Below, in pieces: positions 39,373 to 50,100 of a stretch of DNA of 64,000 nucleotides. Positions within the stretch are counted from its first letter, which is position 1; the number at the start of each line of letters is the position of its first letter. The stretch spans positions 1,139,508 through 1,203,507 of the forward strand of contig VZRG01000005.1 of assembly GCA_013397435.1 (NCBI GenBank). The letters are read 5' to 3'. Below the pieces are notes generated by a model. It did not search any database and was not told the DNA's origin. It saw only the letters and a program-made list of their open reading frames with translations. The translations under genes and the position numbers were made by a program. This DNA comes from Erythrocercus mccallii (lineage: Eukaryota > Chordata > Aves > Passeriformes > Dicruridae).

Positions 39373-42300
39373 AAGCATGTTATGCCACTCTCATTTCCCT
39401 GTGCCCTTTATTCAGGGTTTTGACTAAAAAATACTATATGAGGCCCAGAGGTGTTACCACTGTTCAATTAAGTGAGTGTGGTAGCTGCTAATTGCGAAAC
39501 TAATAGTCATGGTTTTTTGGATGAAACCTTAATGTGCACACAGAAGCAAATACGCTTTTGAAAAAGCAGTTTGTAAGTCTAACATTACCATAGTTTGACA
39601 TAGTAGTAATAGCAAAGATGTTAAAAAAAATTAATTTTTTAAATAGTATTCTGTAGTTGACACTCAAAGGAAATGTCAATGGGGACGGATTATAACACTC
39701 AGAACAAATTCACTGATAGAAACAAAGGAAAGATTTAACACAGAATAGGAGAAATGGGAGAAAGGAACCCAAATGGAGGCAAAAAAAAGCAACAAAATGA
39801 AGAAAAGAAAGACATGCCAATTCACAACAGCATGCCCTTTAAAGGAAATACATTGAAATCATACAAGAGTAATGTCATGCAGACAGCTGTAAATTAATTT
39901 TCATTTGTGATGGAGATTATTGAAGTTGATTTTTCAATCTTTTCTTATTTCTGAATCACACTAAAAAATCATCAAAGAAAGATAGAGATGAAAACCAGGC
40001 TAGTATTTATGGCAAGCAAATGCATGCATCAAATATCAAGGACTATAAAAGCTCTTCAAAAAATTCAGTCTGACTTCAACAGGATATTTTCACTCCCTAA
40101 GGAGCATCACTACACTTCTCTGCACAACATCCCACTCTGCTGCCTGGCTGTTTTGTTTTACTCACTATAAAGCCTACAAATTCCTCAATTTCTGAGCATT
40201 TTTTAATATGGGACTGGCAGACAGGAAGGCTCTGACTGCTGCATGATTCAGAGATCAAACTATGGTAGCACTGGACAAGATATCTCCTTATCTATATTTC
40301 AGAGCATGTGAAGAGACATCAAATATTCAGTCACACTCTTGTCCTTCATCATTGTCAATTGCACCTCCATTTGTAGTAGGCAGGAGAATTACCAAACCAC
40401 TTTCTCCAAAGACAGAAATATTTTTACAGACAGAGCAAAGTTGAGCAAGAAATGTTGTACATGTTTTTGTGGAAGGGTAAACTGACTTTGAAGCAGCAAT
40501 GTGCATTTCTTCCTGCACTGAAGTCAATATCTGGGCATAAAACTTGGGAAATTGACACTGTAGAACTGACAAATTGACAGAAAATACAGTGTTATTTCTC
40601 CATAGACAGTGGAGTCAATCATGAATCTTTTATTAACTTCAAAGCATTTAATTCACAATTAAGGACTATCTATAACACTTTAATATTGAAAAAGGTAACA
40701 AAATGGGTGCAAGTTCCATTAAAGTTTCTCTAATAGCCCCTATGTTGTTCTAGTGAGGCAGGGAATGTTGAGTATGACTGAAGCTTTAACAATCTTTGCC
40801 TCAGCCTTGCAGGGTTTTTAATGCCCCAATGTTTGTCCCAACTTACCAGACAGAGTAGGTATCCTTCACATTTGAGAGCTTGAGGTGAGCACAATGTAAT
40901 TTTCACTGGATTACAATCACAGTATTAGACTGTTACAGCAAGGAATTGAAACTTCTGGCCTGAGATGTGACTGGAAATGCATGTCCAACATTCAAGGCTG
41001 GTAGGATTGCATGGAGAGCATCTTCCAACAGGGGAGATGTCACACCAATTGGAAGATGTGGGAGACTCTGTGTGTGCAGCCTGAAAATGGGGCTTGGAGG
41101 CTAGTTTGATGAAGACCTTACTCACAGAAGAGGAAAATAGCAAAAGTGAATTTTATTAGCTAAGTTATTTTCAAGCCACAGTTAGTGCATTTATTATGGG
41201 GTCAGCTCTGTTGGAACAACATCCAACTCCCAAGGCATTCCGGATCCTCCTGAACTGCTTGCTTTTGACCTCTAAAGCACAGTAGCCACCTCCTGTGACC
41301 GCAGATCATAAAGTTGCCTTGCAGATAAAAATTATGGAACTGTGCATTTCCTTCCTGAGAGGAACAGCTGTGCTATCGCAAATACATTTGTTTAAAGATC
41401 GCGGTCAAATGAGCCAGTTTAACATCGTCAGTGTACTGCATTCCTGAACAACACAGACATGATCTTCTGTTTGCAGGGGTGGGAGGATGCCTTCCTCAGT
41501 TCTGGGGCTTTGTGGTTGAAGTATTGAGATTCTTTCAGATTAGATTTAGGGATATATTTTATGATAGATTCAAAACTCCCTTTTGTTCCTGTGGGAAAAA
41601 ATGAAACAGAAGGGCCTCTGTATTATAGTACTGATGTTCTTTGATAGTTTCAGATATTTTCTGAGGCTTGGCATCCAATGTTCAAATTCTTTCTAATGAA
41701 AAGCCTATAAAAACAAGGTTTGATGATAGTAAATACTACAAATTATGTGGTAAGGAGGATAAGTTCCATGGCTAACCATATTTTTGAGAAACTTTAATTA
41801 TATGCAGAGTATATCTGTAATAATTTGTTTCCACATCTTATAAAAATGCCACATCAGCTAGACTTAGTTTTACAAGTTCTTTGTACATGTAAAAGATTCT
41901 ACACAAAAATGCAACACACTTATGGAAGTGTGCAGGTCTCCCTCCAGCTCGGATACTCATTGTAGAAGCTGAAGAAAACTGTATAAAGTCTCCAAATGTC
42001 CTTTGATTTTGGAAAAAGAGAATGGAAGTTTTATTTTAAAGGCTGTGTGGTGAGATTAATGATGTTTCCTGCCAGAAGCACTGCAGAAAGATATCTCTTC
42101 TGACACTAATGTAGTTCTGCTTTCACTGTTGCAGGGTATTTATGCATTCACAGTAAACACAGAGCAAGGCAATTCAGTGAAGCTTAGAAATGGTTGATTT
42201 GCATTATAGCTAAAAGTCAGAGATCATGTGAACAGCAGTGCCCTGAGAATCTAGTGCTAATTTGAATAATATTTCAAAACCTTATTTTGATAAGTGTCAT

Positions 42301-43365
42301 TCAGGAGATTTGTGCAGAAAGCTTTACTAAGATAAATCTTGAAGATAACATTATTCTTGTTGCCTCTGATGTATGCAGGCGTTGATAACAAGCTGATTTC
42401 CTTTTTCTGATGGATGATTACACACAACAGATGTTTTAATTTGATTATATCTATGAGATAAGCATAATGCTGTGTTAAGTCCAAACATATTTTATAAATT
42501 TTTCAAAACATTTTACAATGAACGTAACCTTTTGTAAATGTCTTTGCTTGAGGCTGTGTGTGTTCCCATAATGGTGCAAATTATCAATAACAAGTTGAAA
42601 CCAGTGATTATACAAAAGAAGAAAACTGCATTTAACAGTAGCTGTAATTCTGTGCTCTATGTTAACCTAAATTAAGAGAGAAATATGATTCAAATGGTGA
42701 TACAGGGCACAACAGTTTCACACTGCTCCGAAGAGGACAATGTGTTTTTCAGCCAATGATACACAAGACAGACAGAGCTTTTATCAAGGATGCTGAAAGG
42801 CTAATACTCCATGCCAAGTACCCTCAATTTGAAAATTAGCAGGCAAATGTCAGTTTTCTGAACAGAGCATTGCAGTGAACAGAGGTTTTGAGTTTCAAAT
42901 AATACAGGCTTACAAAATTTGACTTTGATTTGAACTGAAATGCCAAAATTTCTCTGAAAACTAAACCTCTTTCCTAACTGTAGTGAAATCAAAGTGTCAT
43001 ATGTTGTTACCATGTCCTCTATTTTTCATATGTAACATGGTGAGAACCAAAAAAAATCAAAACTAATAGTCTACTTCAAAACCAAACCCAATCTGTATCA
43101 TGACAAAAACATCAAAATGGGACATGTCAGTTTTTCAAGCAGATTTCCTATTTTTATTTTGAAAGTAGTTATGACAAAACTTGTCCAGAGTTATAAATGT
43201 TTTTATTCGGGTATTCCCAAATAAAGTATTCCAGTTACTACATTAATAGCTTCAGTAAGGCAATATCAGCCTACTATGTTCCTGGTTGCCTTGTGTCATT
43301 CCAAACAAAAATCACAGGTGTTAACTCCAATGACTGCCAGTGGATAAAGCATCTTACAGCTTACT

Positions 43366-43390
43366 TATACATCACTTTATGTGATGTATA
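43366..43390. repeat. Perfect 10-bp inverted repeat, 5-nt loop
   Basis: tatacatcac (43366-43375) and gtgatgtata (43381-43390) are exact reverse complements around tttat. A short hairpin is possible. It is too short for a microRNA precursor, and no extended pairing is apparent in the flanks. Confidence 0.85.
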
Positions 43391-46300
43391 CATTTCAAAG
43401 ATCATTTCCTTTAGGATTCATGTCATCTAACATCAGATACCTAACAAGCAGAGCTCCGGACTAATTATGCTCCCTATCATCAGCTCATTGTGTTTAGAAT
43501 GTTTTTAAAATATCTGGACTCCTTTCCCTCCTTGGATGAGGGAGGAATCCAAGGGAATGTGGGTGACCTAACAGCCTGCTGCCACTATAATGGCAGTTCT
43601 GTTCATCCAGTGTTTGTCCTCCATCCTTTGGTTCTTGAACCTGATCTACGACTATCCCATCACAGTCAAACAAACAGGACTGCTCCATTAGATGGTGAGA
43701 AAAGTGATGCGTTTTCTCAGACATCTCCTGGAACTTCAGTCCAAGGCTAACTTTTAGGCAGCTAAAGTAAGTTGAGATGTCTCACCCTACACCACATATA
43801 TCAGGTCTACACAGGCATGAATATTGTGTTAGTGCAACTGTATAGGCCTCACTTAATTCTGCATCTGGGAACTATCTTGTTCTGGGATTCTTAAACAGAG
43901 CAACACTGAATTTAGTGAACTAATCAAAATAACTGCTTTATTGTGCACATCAGTAGTTTGTGGCTGTGAGCAGAATGGTTTTGAGTTGAATGTATGTTAA
44001 GTACAGTGAAACAACAGTTTTTAGTAACAATGCATGTATTGTAGAAGCTTGAAAGTGTTTTTCTATGATGATAATGATGTAGTTCACATGGGATTTTGAC
44101 AGAAATATGATACTGAACCCTAGAAAATAGTTGGAATAACAAAGAGAGATCACTTATACTCGGTAGTTTTATGGACTGTTTTAAAAGCTGTACTTAAAAC
44201 CTGCAGCAAGGAGCAGTTAGCGTGTTTTCACTAGGAGGCCCTGAGATACGAGAGGTACTAAATTGTTTGTGTTCTGGGTACATATTTCAAAGGCTCAGAA
44301 AGAAAACAATATTCAGTGCTTTGTATTGTGCCTTTCTAAGCGAGGAACTGAAAGTAGCTGTCTTCCCTTACCTTGTCAGGCTGGAGATTATTATTTACAA
44401 CCTTAATCTCCCACTCTTTGAAGAGGACTCTTTCTCTGCCTCAGTCAGGCTGATGTTATATACTCATAGTTTCAATCTAGAAGAAACTGCTATCTGAAAA
44501 CAGGGAACTGGGAGCTGTGAACAAAGAAATGGAAAGAAATTACCAGCTTAGTCTTGTTTAATATATTTTGGTTGTCCAGGGAGTCCTGATTCAGCTGCAT
44601 TTGGGCCCTAACAGGGAGGTTTATGGTACTCAAAAAGGCAAAATATGAGTTTTCGCTTATATGCCTGTCTGGGATAAATCTGTGAAACAAAGTTAGTTTT
44701 ACTTCAACTTCCACACAGGCTATTGGTGACAAAGATACTACTTTTACCCTGAGGATATCCAGGTTAGATTTTTCCTTCCACAAAAAGTTTCCTAGTAACA
44801 CCTCTCACTCTCATGGGTTCTCTGAACACCCAAAGCTCAGCTGTAGCACAATCCTCACTGTATGATGTATCTGTAAAAATAATGGCAGTGCTTACATAGA
44901 AATATCAAATTCCTGAAGTCCACTAGTAGACTTCTCACTTGCTGGGTAAGGGATGCCATATCACCCCATGTGAGGGAACGGGTGATGATGCCTGGCTGCA
45001 CTCAAGGATTTGAGGCTATTGGAAACCTGAGTACAGCCCTTCCCAAAGCCTCCATCTCCTGTAAACCCCTCAACTACTGCCAGAACCTGGATGAGAGACT
45101 GGGCAAAACATGGCCATATTGGAGAAGAGCCATAGCCACAGAGAGATGTGAGAGAGCATCAGGCGTGCCAAGTCATGCCTGGATTGTGATAGGTTTGAAT
45201 AGTAATATTAAATCTGTACTTTTTTGCTTTCAAACTTCTTTTTCATGTTGGAAGGTAGTCACCAAAAACTAACAGGAGAGTTCAGCACACACAGCCAACT
45301 TTCTAAGCAAACAGCAGGTCTTTGGCACCTGCAACTTGACAGCTCCAAGGAGAGAGCAGTGTACAGCACACATTATATACTTGTGGGGATTGAGAAATGC
45401 TTTTGTTTAAGTGGATACTGGAAACACAGTCACGTTCTAGCACAGAGCTGGTGCACAGGAACTGATAAGAACACTCCAGTCTGTGCTCGAACGGGAGTCT
45501 GCAACTTTTCTTACCTCTGGAAGGTGGTGACTGCCACTTGTTTGAGTGAATCTTGACTATATTAAAAAGGGAGCGAGGGAGAGGAAAATGATCTTGGAGA
45601 GGTTTATGAGACTTTGTACCATAAACTGAGACAAGGTGAAAAGATGCATTTAGAGAGTGTTTAAAACTAAATTTACATAAAATCACCATGATTTTTTTTA
45701 GATGTCTGTTATAGGCCAATTAAATTCTTTATGCAAACATTTCCAAATTCAAATAGAGGTGATCTGGGACATTCAGAGCACAATTACATATATTCCCCCT
45801 GAGGGCTCAGCCCTTTTTCTGAAATACCCAGATCTGTATCTCTAGCTAGTGTTGTAATGGAGACAAAAGCAAATCAACAGGGTTGGAACAATTGCCCTCA
45901 AATTATCCCTATGTGCATCAGTTTACCCTTCAATCAACGCCCAGCCATTTAACTTGGAGAGAAAGGAAGACTGTGAGCTGAAAACGGGTCTCAATACAAC
46001 TGCTGGCTATGCAGTGGCTGGATTTATATTGGCAGAGAGCTCAAGCCTTATTCAGGTTCAAAATTGAATGGTTCTTGCAGTCTCTGACTGGGCGATGGAA
46101 AGCTGGCATCACCGGTGTGGTCCTACTCTCTGAATCCTAGGTGCAACTTCCCCCTTGCAGAGAAGGCAAAAACTCTGATAAAAGTTCCTTTAGAGAGAGA
46201 TGGAGACGATCTTCATTTGTGTCACATACACAGCATTTGAGATAAAGTAGTGCACAACCAGCACATTTGGGAGCAAAATAAACAGCAGGTGACAAGTTGT

Positions 46301-46729
46301 TCCAGTCGGCTTCAACATCTGCAAGAGCCGAGTGCCCAGCTAGTCTGTGTGAACATTTCCTGCTATTGCCCTGACTTCAACCTCCCCTGCTCCCTGCTTT
46401 AGTTCATCTGGGGGTTACGTCCTTCTTTCCGATACCAGCTCTGCAGAGGAGGAAACAGGCTGCAGCAGCAGCATCGTTAAGGTCAGGGATACGGATGCGA
46501 GGAGGAGCTCTGCAAAGTCCCCATGTCCCAAATGACACGACTGGGTCCTTTTCAACTCGCAGGGAGAAGAAGCCCTCCGAGCTGGCGGTTTCCTGTCGAC
46601 CTTGAGCCTCCTCGCAAGCCAGGGCGGGTGGCTGTGCCCGGTCCCCGCCTTGGAGGGCGGCAGGCGGAGGGATCCGGGCTGCACGTCGGGGCTGGCCCCA
46701 ACGCGCTTGTGGTGGGAGAGCCAGACCTG

Positions 46730-46864
46730 AGAGGGGCTGGCCTCCGGCAGATGATTGACACCAAACTGGGTGAGGTTTCATGTTAAAAGGAAAGAAAAAA
46801 AAGAAAAAGGAAAGAAAAAGGGCGAGAGCAGGGGAGGGGGTGACTGTGGGAAGGGGGAGAAGGA
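46730..46864 (+). promoter_or_regulatory. TGFBR2: TGFBR2 core promoter (TATA-less)
   Basis: This is the segment immediately upstream of the conserved 5' leader. There is no TATA box. TGATTGACA at 46752-46760 occupies the place where human TGFBR2 has an inverted CCAAT box (ATTGG). Here the core reads ATTGA, which would weaken NF-Y binding and instead resembles a PBX/PREP site. A homopurine tract and G-rich block separate it from the leader, so the spacing looks tens of bases longer than in human. The human comparison is from memory. The start site is inferred to lie around 46850-46885. Confidence 0.7.
46785..46864 (+). repeat. Homopurine tract and G-quadruplex-type motif in the promoter
   Basis: 38 uninterrupted purines run from 46785 to 46822, followed by mostly purine sequence to 46864. 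Within it, 46831-46857 has four G runs (GGGG, GGGGG, GGG, GGGGG) with loops of 1, 7 and 2 nt, satisfying the usual G-quadruplex pattern on the coding strand. The GGGGAGGGGG element is also an Sp1/MAZ-type site. Such tracts can form triplex or quadruplex structures and are prone to length change. Confidence 0.85.
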
Positions 46865-47085
46865 ACTACTGTAAGAGTAAGAAAGTCCTGCCCAGCTGTT
46901 TGCGAAGTTTAAGATTTCCTGTTTCCCCTGCAGCGCCGAAGTGAAGTTTCAGTGAGTCACCCGCGGTCCCGAGCAGCGGAGCGGCGCAGCCCCGCTCCCC
47001 GCCAGCCCCGCCACCGCCGCCGCGGCCTCCCCGCCGCCCCCGCGCCCCGCCCGCGGCTCGCCGGCCGCGCCGATCCGGCTCCGCG
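46865..47085 (+). other. TGFBR2: TGFBR2 5' untranslated region (exon 1)
   Basis: The leader carries the strongest identity signal. A 16-base block from 46885 (gtcctgcccagctgtt, containing the E-box CAGCTG at 46893-46898), the paired ETS motif tttcctgtttcccc at 46915-46928, gcagcgc, and the AP-1 site TGAGTCA at 46953-46959 match the human TGFBR2 leader in order and near-identical spacing. In human this region binds ETS factors such as ELF3 and is repressed by EWS-FLI1. From 46960 to 47085 the leader is extremely GC-rich and contains no upstream ATG, so the first ATG is the predicted start. The exact 5' end is not determinable. Confidence 0.85.
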
Positions 47086-47179
47086 ATGAGTGCCCGGCTG
47101 CCGAGGAGCCTGCGGCGGCTGCTGCTGCGCCTTTCCCTCTGGGTGCTCATGGGCTGCTCGGTCCCCGCTGTGCTCCGGG
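47086..47179 (+). CDS. TGFBR2: TGF-beta receptor type II, coding exon 1 (5' part only)
   Basis: TGFBR2 is the single-pass serine/threonine kinase receptor that binds TGF-beta at the plasma membrane and phosphorylates TGFBR1 to start SMAD2/3 signalling. Only its first exon is here: 31 codons plus one base, ending in phase 1 at 47179 before the donor GTAAGT. That is 94 coding bases, as in human TGFBR2. The peptide starts MSARLPRSLRRLLLRL, a basic N-region, and continues through a hydrophobic core (about residues 12-30, with WVLMG and VPAVL), a signal peptide. Residues L5, R7, L9, L12 and L16 align with human without gaps, though overall identity is low, as usual for signal peptides. The start context has G at -3. 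Reading through the donor hits TGA at about 47209, supporting splicing. Ectodomain, membrane and kinase exons lie beyond the window. The gene call rests mainly on the leader match. Confidence 0.85.
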
Positions 47180-50100
47180 GTAAGTGCGCGCCGGCCCGCG
47201 CTGCCGCTTGACAGCTGCTGGGGCCGGAGGCAGCGGCGGAGCGAGGCGGGAGAGGAGGGGGCAGGCGGCGAGGGACAGGCGTCCGCCGCCGCAGGCGGGG
47301 GACACGGTTGCTAAGAAAGTTTTGAGGCTGGAAACACTTCAGGAGGGGTGAGCGTGTTTGCTGCTGGCCCTGCGGGAGAGTAAACGGAGAAGAAAGGATG
47401 GGGAATCTCGGGGTTTCGCGGCCAAAGCTGAAGTCCCTCCGTGGAGGGAACAGGGGCAAGAGAGGATCGGATTTGGCAGGAAATCAGTAGGGTCTGCTCG
47501 GGCCGGAGGAGCCTGGAGAGGGCATCTGGGGAGCTGCCTGCAGTGGCCGGGGGAAGGGCTGCAGGCCCTGCCCGGAGCTGATGCTCCCGCACCTGGTGCC
47601 GGCCCCGTGCATGGGACGGGCCGGGGGCGCGGGCGGGGAACGCGCGGCCCCTGGGCAGCGCCGCCCCGGCCCGGCACCGCGGGCCCTGCGCTGCCGCGGC
47701 CGCAGGGCTGGAAGGTGCCTCGGGTGCCTCTCAGGGCGAGGGCCTGTGCGTGGCCACAGAGCTCGCTGCTGCGTGCGTCTGCGCTTGCTTACCAAAACTT
47801 GGGTTTCGTGTGAGTTTCTGCTAAGCACTCATTCCTCTAGTACTGACTGCGCATGTTGTTGGACTCACTTTAAAAGTGACACTTTATAATCCTTAGCCTG
47901 CTTCTATCTACCAAGACATCCTTAGATAGGTTTTTGGGGTCTGTGGCTTGCAGTGTTCTTTATATCATAATGTATAATAGACTGTGCGCTTAAAGTTCCG
48001 CTGCAAAAACAAGATTCCTGCCCTGAGGAGCTTTCCATCTCTATCCTATCAGTAGTTACCCACATCTGTGAATTAAATCTGTAATATCAACGTTAGGCCC
48101 TAAATCATGTTGCAGCACAAGTGGTGAACCTTAAAAAGAGAACAGCAGATTGCAGCAAACTGCATCTGAAACACTTATGAGGAATTAAGTAGATTTCTAA
48201 GATGTGATCACACATCTTGTTTTAGTCTTAAGGTGAGATGTGCAGACACCTGGGCTCCTACAAACTTTTCTCTGGGCCCTCTGATTCTCCTCTCTGGACC
48301 ATTCATGGTCAGTAGTGATCCCAAATTTTGGCTGAAACATAATAACATAAAGTAGCTAACACTTGAATAGCTACTGCCTTTAGCTATGTGCAGTTTTGAA
48401 TAATTTCATGCTTCATTAACAGCCCTGTCAAAGTCAACAGATTTTGCATACCTGCAAACTTCCTTAGGAAAGCTTAGGGCAGAAGAAAAGGACAGTGTAA
48501 GAATAAGACACTATGGTGTCCCCACAACTCAAAATTGTATTAAATTTGAGGTGTGTGGCTTCTTGTTAATTTTTTATATATTTTTATAATTTTTCATTAA
48601 TATAAATCATACTCAACTAGTGATGGCTTTTATTTTGACCCCAGCCCCAAACTTTTGCAGATTACCATCGCAAAAAAGTTTAAATGGAGAAGCTCAGCTT
48701 TTGTTAATCTTGTGTTATTTATTATTATACTTTTCTTTTTCCACTCAATCAGTTATAGATAATCTCAAACTATGGGTAGATTTTTAAAAGTGGGAATGGC
48801 ACAAGTGTTTGTTTTTCTTTCTTGTTATAAGTCCAGTGAAGAAAAAGAACATAAACTGGTTACAATTCCAGCATTTTTCATACTCACCTTCATCTACACC
48901 CTACAATAACCAAAACTCAGTAGACCTGTTGTCAGATAATCTATCCCATAGCTCCAAAAGCTGTTTTGATAATCACCATAGGATTCTATCGTGCCATAGA
49001 ATTCTTTTATGACAGGAAGAGTTCAGAAAGCACCGGTTCTGTGGAGCAGAAAGTGTGAGGTTTGGATGTTGGTTGGCACCAGAATGAAAACTAGAGCTGC
49101 CAAATGCTTGGGGGAAAACAAAACAGAAACAAAAAAGAGCTACTTATTTTGTAATAACTCAGCAGTATAGTGAGACTGAAAAAAGGAGACATATCAGTCT
49201 CAGAAGAGCTCAGTTCCCAGGTATGCCTACTGACTAACCAGATGCCTAGTTAACAAAGCACCAGGTAAAATTTCATTTTAACATTCTTCACAGCAAAATA
49301 TTAGAGAAGAATAACACATTCCCATAAAGACTTTAGACAAATCCACGAATACATGAACAGGCTCAATAGGAATTATCTCCTTTGAAAAAGATACTCTCAT
49401 GTCCTGTACTACACACAAGTAATTGACTTTTTTTGCATGGAGTAAAGGGGCAAGGTGTGATTTTCTGGAATGATTTTGAATGATATATGGAGTATTTAAT
49501 CAATTAATGTCAGTGCAAATCAGCAGTTGCCCACATAAGAAATTGGTGTCAATGTGTTCAAGAGAGTAGTTTATTGTATTATTTGTAGTTTATCTTTGGG
49601 TTATCATAACCAGAAATTTGTTCCTTGGAATCATCCATGTAATAATTGTTCATCTCTGAACATCAGGAACCTAATTTCTCCATTCAGCCAAACTCTATTT
49701 ACATTATTATTTATTTTTTGAAAGCTATATCAGAGTTAGTTAATTTTATAATATGAAAATAAAATTTAGAGCTTCAGATATTTGTAAAAGGGAAGTAGGA
49801 GAGCAAACATCTTGTAACAGGATGGAACATGTTTGTAACAGGATTAAGTATAAAATGCATTCCTGCCCCCCATTAAACTGGCATTTTTCCAGATATTTCA
49901 GGAGGGAAGTAGGGATATATCAGAGATGATATTACATTTTCTTCTGTTTATGGGGTAGCCTTGAATTGTGAAGCTTTTATACCTAAGACTTTAAAAAACA
50001 CTTTTGTTTACTTGCTATGTTTAGTTCCTTGGCATTAACACACTTCTCTAAAACTCAGATGATGAATTCCATGTCAGAATGGTTTCTGTGAAAAAATTAT

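Larger units (their letters stand above)
32335..46549. other. Proximal upstream intergenic sequence, no gene recognised
   Basis: The block lies between the last CR1 fragment and the CpG island of the gene at 47 kb. No protein-coding gene is supported. It holds an AT-rich TAAT cluster (33465-33600), a 12-bp-arm inverted repeat (34975-35001), a CAAA simple repeat (35641-35657), a purine-rich GC-richer patch at about 38520-38700 and a 16-bp tandem repeat (39341-39372). Distal promoter or enhancer elements of the downstream gene would be expected here, but cannot be demonstrated from the sequence. Confidence 0.6.
46550..47740. promoter_or_regulatory. TGFBR2: CpG island spanning promoter and exon 1 of TGFBR2
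   Basis: GC content and CpG frequency rise abruptly from about 46550, peak at about 46960-47320 with dense CCGCC/GCGGC blocks, and decline by about 47740. It is the only such island in the window, and it encloses the conserved leader, the start codon and the first splice donor. Open frames on both strands inside it, such as 197 codons on the minus strand at 46866-47459, follow from high GC and are not treated as genes. Edges are estimated by eye. Confidence 0.9.

Noticed and set aside
43366..43390. Hairpin considered as a microRNA precursor
   Set aside because: The stem is only 10 bp with no extended pairing in the flanks, far below the roughly 30 bp needed.
1..46549. CRISPR arrays, bacterial operons, rRNA or tRNA genes
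   Set aside because: No regularly spaced repeats, operon-like gene packing or recognisable structural RNA genes. The sequence is vertebrate intergenic DNA.
46866..47459. 197-codon minus-strand open frame across the CpG island
   Set aside because: It is opposite the TGFBR2 exon, Arg/Gly/Ala-rich, and explained by the scarcity of stop codons in GC-rich DNA. No domain or independent promoter was seen.
47358..47813. Open frames of 100-150 codons at the start of intron 1 on both strands
   Set aside because: Several frames are open at once because of high GC. The sequence is downstream of a clear splice donor and shows no homology I recognise.
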